64,000 nucleotides of DNA from an uncultured Pelagibacteraceae bacterium (GTDB lineage: Bacteria; Pseudomonadota; Alphaproteobacteria; Pelagibacterales; Pelagibacteraceae). The first letter of the stretch is position 1, and every line of letters begins with the position of its first letter. Below are positions 9,892 to 19,049 of this stretch, piece by piece. The translations under genes and the position numbers were made by a program. Under the pieces are notes generated by a model. It was not told the origin of the DNA and ran no database searches. It saw only the letters and a list, made by a program, of their open reading frames with translations. The stretch covers positions 1-64,000 of the forward strand of contig CACAKN010000004.1 in NCBI GenBank assembly GCA_902533075.1, given 5' to 3'.

Positions 9892-11042
9892 TATCTTCTA
9901 AATCGTAAGTTATCTCGATTTAGATCACTAATTTTTGTACATCCCATCAGTTTCATATCTCTAACTAACTCGGACTTGTATAATTCAAGAGCTCTTTCAA
10001 CACCTGGTTGACCTGCTGCTGCAAGCGCATAAAGATAAAGTCTTCCACCAGAACAGGCTTTTGCACCAAGAGATAATGCTTTAAGCATATGAGTTCCTCG
10101 ATGAATTCCTCCTTCACATATAACATCAAGTTTATCTCCAACTGCATCAACAATTTCTGCAAGCTGATCAAATGGTGATCTCGATCCATCCAATTGTCTT
10201 CCACCATGATTTGAAACCATGATACCAGTACATCCTATATCAACTGCTTTTTTAGCATCTTCTACACTCATTATGCCTTTAAGTGCAAAATGACCCCCCC
10301 ATTGAGAACAAAGTTTTTCTGCATCTTTCCAATTCATAGATTGATCTAACATTGTTGAAAAGTAGTTTCCTATCGAAGAATTTGTGCTTGTACCCTCTTT
10401 CACAAAATCTTGAAGATGAGGTAATTCAAATTTACCTTTTGTTAGATAATTTATTCCCCACATTGGTTTTGTGGCAAAACTAAATAAGCTTGATAAAGTC
10501 AATTTAGGTGGAGAAGTAAACCCAGTTCTTAAATCTCTTTCACGATTTCCACCCGTAATAGTGTCAACTGTTAGAGCCATGACATCAAACTTAGCTGCTT
10601 TTGCTCTTTCTAAGCAAGAGTCATTTAAGCCTCTATCTTTGTGGAAATAAAATTGAAACATTTTTGGAGTATCAATCATAGATGATATCTCCTCAACACT
10701 GACTGTTGCCAAAGCCGACACTCCAAACATCGTATTAAATTTTTTTGCAGCTTTTCCTACTGCTCGTTCTCCGTCATAATGAAAAAGTCTTTGCAGTGCA
10801 GTAGGTGATAAATAAAAAGGTAAATCTAATTTTTTTCCAAAAATTGTAGTTGACAAATCAACTTCTTCAACTCCTCTTAAAACATTTGGAACTAAATCAA
10901 CATCATCAAAAGCACTTGTATTTCTAGCATATGTTATTTCATCATCGGCAGCTCCATCAATATAATGAAATATAGGTGATGGTAGCTTTTTTTTTGCTAG
11001 TTTTCTAAAATCACTAAAATTGTGACAATTTTTTAAATTCAT
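9891..11042 (-). CDS. FMN-dependent alpha-hydroxy acid oxidase/dehydrogenase (LldD family), copy 2
   Basis: VSNHGGRQLDGSRSPFDQ motif; clear paralog of the adjacent gene. Confidence 0.92.
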   Translation of the reverse strand: MNLKNCHNFSDFRKLAKKKLPSPIFHYIDGAADDEITYARNTSAFDDVDLVPNVLRGVEEVDLSTTIFGKKLDLPFYLSPTALQRLFHYDGERAVGKAAKKFNTMFGVSALATVSVEEISSMIDTPKMFQFYFHKDRGLNDSCLERAKAAKFDVMALTVDTITGGNRERDLRTGFTSPPKLTLSSLFSFATKPMWGINYLTKGKFELPHLQDFVKEGTSTNSSIGNYFSTMLDQSMNWKDAEKLCSQWGGHFALKGIMSVEDAKKAVDIGCTGIMVSNHGGRQLDGSRSPFDQLAEIVDAVGDKLDVICEGGIHRGTHMLKALSLGAKACSGGRLYLYALAAAGQPGVERALELYKSELVRDMKLMGCTKISDLNRDNLRFRR

Positions 11043-11050
11043 GAAAAAAC

Positions 11051-11560
11051 TTAAAACTTTTTTAGAAGATTAAACATATAACTATTTGCCCCAGGATTTT
11101 TATCTCCTAAACTCGCATTAGATAAATGATTATATGAAAATCCAATTTGACTATCTCTAGGTAATTCTAAAGAAAGTTGAATTTCACTCTTAAATTCTAG
11201 TGCATGACCAAGATCTTTGCCATTTCCCTCATTGTAATACCCTGGAGTAAAACTTGGTGTTAAATTAAGAGACCCAAGCTTATAGTGAGCTTGCACACCA
11301 GTATAAAAATAAGTAGCATTATCAGCTGTAATCATTGCTCCTGTTATTGGAGAAAGATTCCCAAAAAAAGTATCTCTGTTTAAATCCTCATTTTGATGTT
11401 GAAAACCAATTAATGTAGATCTTTTTCCATCATCACTAAAATCAAACATTCCAGTATAAACATTAAATTCAGTGTTATTATTTTTTTCGATCTCATCAGC
11501 TATTGTTGAAAAACTAAAAAAAAATAAAATAAATATTATTGCTAATCTTTTTAAATTCAT
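11051..11560 (-). CDS. outer-membrane acyloxyacyl hydrolase / PagL-like lipid A deacylase
   Basis: Signal peptide; GFSYNHLSNASLGDKNPGANSYMF resembles the PagL-type His-x-Ser-Asn catalytic region. Confidence 0.72.
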   Translation of the reverse strand: MNLKRLAIIFILFFFSFSTIADEIEKNNNTEFNVYTGMFDFSDDGKRSTLIGFQHQNEDLNRDTFFGNLSPITGAMITADNATYFYTGVQAHYKLGSLNLTPSFTPGYYNEGNGKDLGHALEFKSEIQLSLELPRDSQIGFSYNHLSNASLGDKNPGANSYMFNLLKKF

Positions 11561-11573
11561 AAATGAAATATAC

Positions 11574-11936
11574 TTAGTTTTTTTTAATAATAAATAATTT
11601 AAATATTATTGCACCACCAATCAAAAATAACAATATAGGCAATAACCAGAGAAAATAAGTGTTTTTATCGAATTTTGGGTCATATAAAATCCACTTACCA
11701 TACCTATCTTCTAGAAAATTATAAATTTGTTTTTCAGTCAAACCTTCATCTAATTTTTGTTTTACAACTATTTTAAGGCTATTTGCAAATTCGGAGTCTG
11801 AGTCATAAACTGATTGTCCCTGACAAATTAAACACCTTAAATTTTTTGTAATTTCATTTTGTGAGGAGCTATTAGCATTTGAAAAAATTAAGCTATAAAA
11901 AAAAATTAAAATAACTGGAAATTTTAAAATTTTCAT
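11574..11936 (-). CDS. ccmH: cytochrome c-type biogenesis protein CcmH
   Basis: NLRCLICQGQSVYDSDSEFA (CxxC motif) plus C-terminal TM. Confidence 0.92.
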   Translation of the reverse strand: MKILKFPVILIFFYSLIFSNANSSSQNEITKNLRCLICQGQSVYDSDSEFANSLKIVVKQKLDEGLTEKQIYNFLEDRYGKWILYDPKFDKNTYFLWLLPILLFLIGGAIIFKLFIIKKN

Positions 11937-12451
11937 TTCACTAATCCTTCTATTTCTAATAATGAACTTTGATTTAGTGGTCCAATAATTTTTTTAACAA
12001 TTTTTCTATTATATATCAAAAAAGTTTCTGGAACTCCATACGCTCCCCATTCAACAGCAATAGTTCCATTCTTATCAGTGATAATAGTATTGTATGGATT
12101 ACTTAATTCTTCTAAAAAATTTTTTGCTTTTTTAACATCATCTTTATAATTAAGACCAATTATTTTAAGATTTTTTTTATTACTTAGCTCAATAAGATAA
12201 GAATGTTCGTCTCTACAGGGCACACACCAGGATGCCCATATATTTAATAAATAAAATTTTTCTTTTTCAAAAATTTGTGTTGAATTTATTATTTTGTCAG
12301 TTTCAAATACTTTTGCGTTAAAATTCGGGATACTTTTTTCATTTTGGATAGTTGGTGTATAGATATTAGAATTTTGTAAACCTCTATAAAAAATAAAGAA
12401 TATCATCAAAAAAATTATAATTAAAAAAAAAGGAAAAAATTTAATCTTCAT
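11933..12451 (-). CDS. ccmG: thiol:disulfide interchange protein CcmG/DsbE
   Basis: NIWASWCVPCRDEH thioredoxin motif and YGVPETFLI. Confidence 0.9.
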   Translation of the reverse strand: MKIKFFPFFLIIIFLMIFFIFYRGLQNSNIYTPTIQNEKSIPNFNAKVFETDKIINSTQIFEKEKFYLLNIWASWCVPCRDEHSYLIELSNKKNLKIIGLNYKDDVKKAKNFLEELSNPYNTIITDKNGTIAVEWGAYGVPETFLIYNRKIVKKIIGPLNQSSLLEIEGLVK

Positions 12452-14319
12452 ATTTTTTTTCTAAATAAACTATGTAAACCTCCAAAGCTAATTAACAATA
12501 CAGAAATCCATATCCAAATCATGTAAGGTTTAATTTGATATCTTATATTAAAGTAATCTTGGTTTTGTACCATATTCATAGTTATGAATTTATCAGAATA
12601 TAAATTTGTTTTTATATCTGCCTCACTCGTGACAATATTAGGTTGATTGTAAATTCTTAGCTCAGGTTTAAGTGTCAAACTATTGCCGTCAATATTCTCT
12701 ATCTCGAACTTTCCAATAATCGCTTGAAAATTTTGTTCATTTTTATAATCAACTTTTTCAAATTTTATTTTAAATTTTTCCGACTGAAATGTTTCTCCAA
12801 TTTTTAGATTTGTAATAACTTCTGTTGAAAAAATACTATTTAACAAAATACTTAAAATTAATAAGCTAAAACCAAAGTGAGCAATACCTTGTGATAAGTT
12901 TTTAAATTTATTTATTATTAAATCTCTCAACGATCCAAAAAATAAATAAAATGAAGCCGTAAACAATATAGTATTATTGAGAAAATTTATATCTAGCTTA
13001 CTTACAATGAATATTGATAAAAAAAATGAAATTATCAAAAATAAAACTAAGTGAAATTTATTTTGTAAATCTGATTTTATCCACTTTAGCTTTGGACCAA
13101 CCATCATCGCAAATAAAAATGGAACTAAAAAAGGTATTATTAATTTATTATAAAATGGTGGTCCAACAGATATTTTTTCTGATGACAAAACCTCTAAAAA
13201 AATTGGATAAATTGTCCCTATTAAAATTACAGATAAAAAATACATCATAAACCAGTTGTTAATCAAGATTGATGTTTCCTTACTTAACCAAAAAAATGGA
13301 TTTGTGTTTTTATTTTCAACTTTATGAAAAAATAAAAAAATAAAAAGAGACATAAAGATTAAAGAAAACAAAAAAATTAAAATAAACAAACCTCTTTGAG
13401 GGTCATTAGCAAACGTATGAACAGAATTTAAAATTCCTGACCTAACTAAAAAAGTACCGCTCATGCTTAGGGTAAATGTTGCTATTGATAAAATTACTGC
13501 CCACGAAGTTAAAATTAATCTTTTTTCTAAAACTAAAATACAATGTAAAAGAGTTGTTAAAGCTAACCATGGCATTAATGATACATTTTCAACAGGATCC
13601 CAAAACCAAAAACCACCCCAACCCAATTCATAGTAAGCCCAAATTGAACCTAATAAAATTCCTAAGGTTAAAAAAATCCATGAAATTAAAACCCAATTTT
13701 TTATATCTTTTGCCCATTCTTTTGAGATATAATTAAGAGTTGTTGCCGCCAAAGCTGAGGAAAAAATTATAGATGACCCAACATAACCTAAATAGAGAAT
13801 TGGGGGATGTATTGCTAAAGCAGGATCTTGTAAAATTGGATTCAAACCCAAACCTTCCTTGGGTACTGGAAAAATATGGCTAAATGGATTGGATGTTTTT
13901 AACAAAAAAACGAAAAAGCCAATTATAATTATTTGTTGAAATAATAAAGTAAGAATTATATATTTTTTTGGCTGTTTTGAAGATTTAATTAAAAATAAAA
14001 GTATAAATAAAGTTAACACTAAAAGCCAAAGTAAAAGACTTCCCTCATGGTTTCCCCATGTTCCTGAAACTTTATAAAATAAAGGTTTTGTCGTATGAGA
14101 ATGATTAAAAACTGTTGCGTTACTGAAATCTGAATTAATAAATGATAAGACTAGACAAATAAAACTAACTACTACAAAAAAAAATTGTAAAAAAGTAAAT
14201 GATAAAATTTTTTTATCTAGTTTGTTATAAACATTGAAGTCCTTTAATGAATAAAAAAATATAAAGAAAGAACAACAAAGTCCAAAAAATAAAGAGTAAG
14301 ATCCTAATAAACTAGCCAA
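12448..14319 (-). CDS. ccmF: heme lyase CcmF
   Basis: WGGFWFWDPVENVSLMPWL signature; polytopic. Confidence 0.95.
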   Translation of the reverse strand: MASLLGSYSLFFGLCCSFFIFFYSLKDFNVYNKLDKKILSFTFLQFFFVVVSFICLVLSFINSDFSNATVFNHSHTTKPLFYKVSGTWGNHEGSLLLWLLVLTLFILLFLIKSSKQPKKYIILTLLFQQIIIIGFFVFLLKTSNPFSHIFPVPKEGLGLNPILQDPALAIHPPILYLGYVGSSIIFSSALAATTLNYISKEWAKDIKNWVLISWIFLTLGILLGSIWAYYELGWGGFWFWDPVENVSLMPWLALTTLLHCILVLEKRLILTSWAVILSIATFTLSMSGTFLVRSGILNSVHTFANDPQRGLFILIFLFSLIFMSLFIFLFFHKVENKNTNPFFWLSKETSILINNWFMMYFLSVILIGTIYPIFLEVLSSEKISVGPPFYNKLIIPFLVPFLFAMMVGPKLKWIKSDLQNKFHLVLFLIISFFLSIFIVSKLDINFLNNTILFTASFYLFFGSLRDLIINKFKNLSQGIAHFGFSLLILSILLNSIFSTEVITNLKIGETFQSEKFKIKFEKVDYKNEQNFQAIIGKFEIENIDGNSLTLKPELRIYNQPNIVTSEADIKTNLYSDKFITMNMVQNQDYFNIRYQIKPYMIWIWISVLLISFGGLHSLFRKKI

Positions 14320-14322
14320 AAC

Positions 14323-14742
14323 TTACTTTTCCTCCAATGCTTCTTTTACTTCTGGTGGCATATAATTTTCATCGTGTTTTGCCAGAATTTTAGTAGCTGA
14401 AAAAAAATTTCTATCTTTCAAATAACCCTCTGCTACAACACCTTTTCCTTCCTCAAAAAGATTTGGAATAGCACCAGAATAAATTACATTTATTTCATTC
14501 TTAAAATCAGTGATAACAAATGTTAACTCATAAGAGTTAACAAATATTGAATCGTTTTTTACCATTCCGCCCACTCTTATCTTTTTTTTTTGTAATTCAG
14601 GTAAAACTTTTAATTCAGTAGGAGATTGAAAATAAACCACATTTTCTTCTAATGATTTTAAAACTAGAAATACTGTTAACGCTAGTGTTATTATAAATAA
14701 TAATACAAAAATAATTCTAAATTTAACTTTACGACCATACAT
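14323..14742 (-). CDS. ccmE: cytochrome c maturation heme chaperone CcmE
   Basis: [12 protein letters not shown] heme-binding His motif. Confidence 0.93.
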   Translation of the reverse strand: MYGRKVKFRIIFVLLFIITLALTVFLVLKSLEENVVYFQSPTELKVLPELQKKKIRVGGMVKNDSIFVNSYELTFVITDFKNEINVIYSGAIPNLFEEGKGVVAEGYLKDRNFFSATKILAKHDENYMPPEVKEALEEK

Positions 14743-14752
14743 GATTTAAAAA

Positions 14753-14980
14753 TTAAATACTTTGAGTGTTAGACAAGATTTCTTTGTTGATACTTTGAGA
14801 TTTTGCAAAAGCAGCTCTTTCAGAATTTAATTTTCCAAATTTAGCGATAAATTTATTTTTTTCTTTTATATGCTGAGTTTTGATAACAATATATAAAAAT
14901 ACAAAGCTTAAAAGAGTAAATGCAAAAGATGACCAAACATATACTCCATAACCATTCATAAATAATATTTCATTTGTCAT
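14753..14980 (-). CDS. ccmD: heme exporter protein D (CcmD-like)
   Basis: Small single-TM protein (NGYGVYVWSSFAFTLLSFVFLY) between ccmE and ccmC. Confidence 0.75.
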   Translation of the reverse strand: MTNEILFMNGYGVYVWSSFAFTLLSFVFLYIVIKTQHIKEKNKFIAKFGKLNSERAAFAKSQSINKEILSNTQSI

Positions 14981-15684
14981 AATCTATCTAACCCTTTGTT
15001 TTTAATCTTTATCAGTTCTGTATTATATTTCATTAAAAAAATTAACAGAGAAAATAGGGCAAATGCCGCAGTCATAATCATTAAAGGAAATAACATTGAA
15101 GTATGAATTGTTGACTTTGATAAAATATTAATTGAGGCAGGTTGATGTAAGGTATTCCACCAATCTACTGAATACTTAATTATAGGTAAATTAATAATTC
15201 CAAAAATAGTGATAATTGTCGTAATTTTGAATGCTTTGTCATTATTCTCATAAATTCTCCACGCAATTAAATACATTAGATAGAATAAAACTAAAATTAA
15301 CATAGATGTAATCCTTGCATCCCATGCCCACCAAGTTCCCCATGTTGGTTTTCCCCAAATTGAACCTGTAACTAAAGCTATTATATTAAATACAAAACCT
15401 GATGGCGCCAAACTTTTTGCAATCAGAAAAAAATTCCTTAACTTAAAAATATATCCAACTACCGACAGAAAAGTGATTGTAGAAAAAATACCCAATGTGA
15501 TCCATGCCGCTGGTACATGAACATACATTATTCGGACAGCGTGACTTTGTTTGTAATCTTCAGGAGAAAAGACAAGAGCCTCTGTTAAACCAATTGAAAG
15601 AATTAATATAAATAAAAATAAAACATATCGGGGTGCTTTAGAAGTTATTGAAAAAATTCTATTAGGTTCAAAATATTTAAACAT
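14977..15684 (-). CDS. ccmC: heme exporter protein CcmC
   Basis: WGTWWAWDARITSMLILVLFYL signature. Confidence 0.94.
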   Translation of the reverse strand: MFKYFEPNRIFSITSKAPRYVLFLFILILSIGLTEALVFSPEDYKQSHAVRIMYVHVPAAWITLGIFSTITFLSVVGYIFKLRNFFLIAKSLAPSGFVFNIIALVTGSIWGKPTWGTWWAWDARITSMLILVLFYLMYLIAWRIYENNDKAFKITTIITIFGIINLPIIKYSVDWWNTLHQPASINILSKSTIHTSMLFPLMIMTAAFALFSLLIFLMKYNTELIKIKNKGLDRL

Positions 15685-15732
15685 ATAAATTGTAATTTTA
15701 TTAATTTATTAATTTTTATTATGAAAAATTCA

Positions 15733-15794
15733 TCTGATCAAGAATGTAGAGGGAGATAATAACGAAGGGTAAATAATTAACACTCTTGATCAGA
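15733..15794. repeat. long imperfect inverted repeat / candidate structured RNA or regulatory element
   Basis: TCTGATCAAGA-A-TGT (15733-15747) pairs with ACA-C-TCTTGATCAGA (15780-15794), 32-nt loop; adjacent hairpin ATGAA-AAA-TTCAT at 15721-15733. Confidence 0.6.
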
Positions 15795-15861
15795 ATCTAC
15801 CAATATTACTTAATTGCTGTGTCAAAGATTTGAGCTAAATGTGTTTAAATAATGATTTATT

Positions 15862-16182
15862 TTAGTTTGAGGGCTTAAAATAGCCGGAACCTTTTTTTCC
15901 AGAGAAAATTTCCTCAATTAGAGGATGTTTAATAGGTTCATCTGAGTCATCCATTAGTAAATTTTGCTCTGATACGTATGCTTCATATGTGATTTCATCA
16001 TTTTCAGCCAACAGATGATAAAAAGGTTGATCTTTTCTTGGTCTCACATTTTTTGGAATGGATTGATACCACTCCTCTGAATTATTAAACTCAAAGTCTA
16101 CATCATAAATCACACCTCTAAACTCAAAGTGCTTGTGTTTTACAATGTCTCCTATGGAAAATTTAGCTTTTTGAATTGCCAT
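15862..16182 (-). CDS. hspQ: heat shock protein HspQ
   Basis: FSIGDIVKHKHFEFRGVIYDVDFEF...RPRKDQPFYHLLAEN. Confidence 0.88.
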   Translation of the reverse strand: MAIQKAKFSIGDIVKHKHFEFRGVIYDVDFEFNNSEEWYQSIPKNVRPRKDQPFYHLLAENDEITYEAYVSEQNLLMDDSDEPIKHPLIEEIFSGKKGSGYFKPSN

Positions 16183-16272
16183 TGATATTAGTATGGGTAT
16201 TTAAAGAAAAAAATCAATGATAAAAATATAAAGTTTTTGAGAAAATATTATTTATGCTAATATCTTTTATAC

Positions 16273-16824
16273 GTGAATAAATCTTTTTTAAAGTTTCTTA
16301 CTGATTTTGGCCCACTAATAATTTTTTTTTACTACTATTACGATAGTGGAAAAGATTTAAAAATTGCAATTCCACCCTTTATAATTGCGACAATTATAGC
16401 ATTAGCTGTAATGTGGTTTTTAGAAAAAAAATTACCCAAAGTTCCCCTGCTAAGTGGAATATTAATTACTCTTTTCGGTGGATTAACAATTTACTTTAAT
16501 AATCCTGTTTTTATCTACCTAAAGCCAACAATTATTAATATACTATTTGGATTGGCACTTATGTTTGGAAAATATTTTACTGATGAACCAATTCTTAAAA
16601 AATTGATGGGTAAATCAGTTTCATTAACTAATCAAGGTTGGGAAATTTTAAATAAAAGATGGATTTATTTTTTTTTCAGCCTCGCGTTACTCAATGAAAT
16701 AGTTTGGAGAACACAATCTGAAGAGTTTTGGGTAAATTTTAAAGTTTGGGGTCTATTGCCAATCACATTTATATTTACAGCTTTTCAAATAGGGTTAATT
16801 AATAAATATAAAAATAATGAATAA
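16273..16824 (+). CDS. yciB: intracellular septation protein A family (YciB/IspZ), GTG start
   Basis: KFLTDFGPLIIFFYYYY...; about 180-aa polytopic protein. Confidence 0.85.
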   Translation: MNKSFLKFLTDFGPLIIFFYYYYDSGKDLKIAIPPFIIATIIALAVMWFLEKKLPKVPLLSGILITLFGGLTIYFNNPVFIYLKPTIINILFGLALMFGKYFTDEPILKKLMGKSVSLTNQGWEILNKRWIYFFFSLALLNEIVWRTQSEEFWVNFKVWGLLPITFIFTAFQIGLINKYKNNE

Positions 16825-17164
16825 TAATTTAAGATTAATAGTAAATAACACAAATAATAGAAATGTAGAAGATAAGCATTTTTTTGAAAAAGATGAGTTA
16901 AAAACTATTTTAGATTTATATGCCAAAATGGTTTCTGAAGGCTCATGGAAAGATTATGGTTTAAGCATATCCGGAAAACAAGTTGGTTTTAGTGTTTTTA
17001 AAAATGCCACTGAAAATGCGCTTTATAAAATCTGTAAAAATTTCAGGCCTAAAAATAATAATCTTAAATATTTAATTACAGATACAAACGGTAAAATATT
17101 AAAAAATTCGTCAGAATTAGAACTATTATTAAAAAATACTAACTGGAAAAAACTTCAAAAATAA
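16817..17164 (+). CDS. DUF2794-like conserved protein
   Basis: FFEKDELKTILDLYAKMVSEGSWKDYGLSISGKQVGFSVFKNA resembles alphaproteobacterial DUF2794. Confidence 0.75.
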   Translation: MNNNLRLIVNNTNNRNVEDKHFFEKDELKTILDLYAKMVSEGSWKDYGLSISGKQVGFSVFKNATENALYKICKNFRPKNNNLKYLITDTNGKILKNSSELELLLKNTNWKKLQK

Positions 17165-17166
17165 AA

Positions 17167-17928
17167 TTATCTTCTCTGCCCAAAAAGTCTCAAAAGCATA
17201 ATGAATAAGTTAATGAAATCTAAGTAAAGAGTTAAAGCACCCATTACAGCCTTTTTACCAATTAACTCACCTGTATCACTTGCTGAGTACATATTTTTAA
17301 TTTTTTGGGTATCATAAGCGGTAAGACCAACAAAAATTAGAACTCCTAGAATTGAAATCACAAAATACATCATCGAGGATTTCATAAAAATATTTACTAT
17401 TGAAGCTATAATAATTCCAATTAACCCCATCATTAAAAAAGATCCTAACTTTGTAAGATCTCTTTTAGTTGTATAACCATAAATACTCATCGCCCCAAAA
17501 GTTGCTGACGTTATGAAAAAAACTCTTGTAACACTCATACCAGTGTAAACTAACAAAATTGAAGATAAAGATAGTCCCATTAATGCTGCGAAAACCCAAA
17601 AGGTCGTTTGAGCTTTTGATGCACTCATTTTGTTAATTCCAAAACTCATGTAAAAAACAATTCCTAGAGGGGCTAACATTACTAACCATTTTAATCCAGA
17701 TAAATAAATCGCATTACCCATTTGTGTTAGTGCTACGATAGATCCTGAAGCGTCAGTCACAACTGACATTTTAAATGTAATAAGAGCAATTATTCCAGTA
17801 AGCAAAATCCCGGTTGCCATGTAATTATAAACCTTAAGCATGTAGGCTCTCAGGCCTTCATCAGTTACTGCAGTCTCTTGTGTGGCTGCTCTCGATCTAG
17901 CAAGTATTCCTTTTTTGTTAAATTCCAT
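17167..17928 (-). CDS. Bax inhibitor-1 (YccA/YbhL) family membrane protein
   Basis: Seven-TM protein; GLTAYDTQKIKNMY and ALTLYLDFINLFIMLLRLFGQRR. Confidence 0.92.
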   Translation of the reverse strand: MEFNKKGILARSRAATQETAVTDEGLRAYMLKVYNYMATGILLTGIIALITFKMSVVTDASGSIVALTQMGNAIYLSGLKWLVMLAPLGIVFYMSFGINKMSASKAQTTFWVFAALMGLSLSSILLVYTGMSVTRVFFITSATFGAMSIYGYTTKRDLTKLGSFLMMGLIGIIIASIVNIFMKSSMMYFVISILGVLIFVGLTAYDTQKIKNMYSASDTGELIGKKAVMGALTLYLDFINLFIMLLRLFGQRR

Positions 17929-18011
17929 GATTATAAGAATATATAGTCTTTTACTAATTATTCAAGATACCTTAAAAGATTATAAAAATAATTAATTCTT
18001 AAAAAACCTTA

Positions 18012-19049
18012 ATGAATTACAAAAAATTAGGAAATACGGATCTAGAAGTAAGTACAATTTGTCTCGGAACAATGACTTGGGGTGAACAGAACACTCAAGC
18101 AGAGGGTTTTCAACAAATGGATTATGCTTTAGATCAAGGTGTAAATTTTTGGGATACAGCAGAAATTTATTCTATTCCTCCAAGAGAAGAAACATTCGGT
18201 AAAACTGAAGAAATTATAGGTCATTGGTTTGAAAAAACAAAAAAAAGAGGCGCAGTAATTCTTGCGTCAAAAGTTTGTGGACCCATGAGAGAATATGTGA
18301 GAGGTGGTGGAAATCAATTTGGTAAAAAAAATATTACAGAAGCTTTAGAAGGAAGCTTAAGAAGATTAAAGACAGATTACATCGATTTATATCAACTTCA
18401 CTGGCCTGAAAGAAATACAAACTTTTTTGGTAAACTAGGTTACGAACATGGTGATGATGGTGAGTGGACTAAATTTGAAGATATTCTTGAAAATCTTAAA
18501 AAATTTATAGATCAGGGAAAAATAAGATATGTCGGTTTATCTAATGAAACTCCATGGGGCCTATCTAAATTTTTAGAAATTTCTAAAGATAAGCATCTTC
18601 CAAGAATGCTTTCAGTTCAAAACCCATATAATTTACTTAATAGATCTTATGAAGTGGGTCTGGCTGAAATGTCAGTAAGAGAACAAGCAGGACTATTAGC
18701 TTACTCTCCTCTTGCTTGTGGATATCTTTCGGGCAAATATAGAAATAATCAATTACCTAAAAAATCCAGAATTGCACTCCATAAAGATTTCTGGACCAGA
18801 TATAGTAAGCCTAATGCAGAAAAAGCAATCGAAGCTTACTATGAGGTAGCCAAAAAGTATAAATTGGACTTAGCACAGATGTCTTTAAAATTTTTGGAGC
18901 TTCAACCTTTTGTGACTTCTGTTATAATTGGTGCTACTACAATGGAGCAGTTGAAAACTAATATAGAAAGTGTAAATATAAATTTATCTGATGAAGTAAT
19001 AAATGAAATTAATGAAGTACAAAAAATTTATCCAAATCCATGTCCATAA
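18012..19049 (+). CDS. aldo/keto reductase (Tas-like)
   Basis: LGNTDLEVSTICLGTMTWGEQNT; YIDLYQLHWP; GLSNETPWG. Confidence 0.92.
   Translation: MNYKKLGNTDLEVSTICLGTMTWGEQNTQAEGFQQMDYALDQGVNFWDTAEIYSIPPREETFGKTEEIIGHWFEKTKKRGAVILASKVCGPMREYVRGGGNQFGKKNITEALEGSLRRLKTDYIDLYQLHWPERNTNFFGKLGYEHGDDGEWTKFEDILENLKKFIDQGKIRYVGLSNETPWGLSKFLEISKDKHLPRMLSVQNPYNLLNRSYEVGLAEMSVREQAGLLAYSPLACGYLSGKYRNNQLPKKSRIALHKDFWTRYSKPNAEKAIEAYYEVAKKYKLDLAQMSLKFLELQPFVTSVIIGATTMEQLKTNIESVNINLSDEVINEINEVQKIYPNPCP

Noticed and set aside
9462-10207. ORFs 9462-9689 and 9965-10207 within the LldD genes
   Set aside because: Fully embedded in strongly supported coding sequence; no independent motif.
13014-13736. Plus-strand K/L-rich ORFs antisense to ccmF
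   Set aside because: Low-complexity antisense of hydrophobic TM coding.
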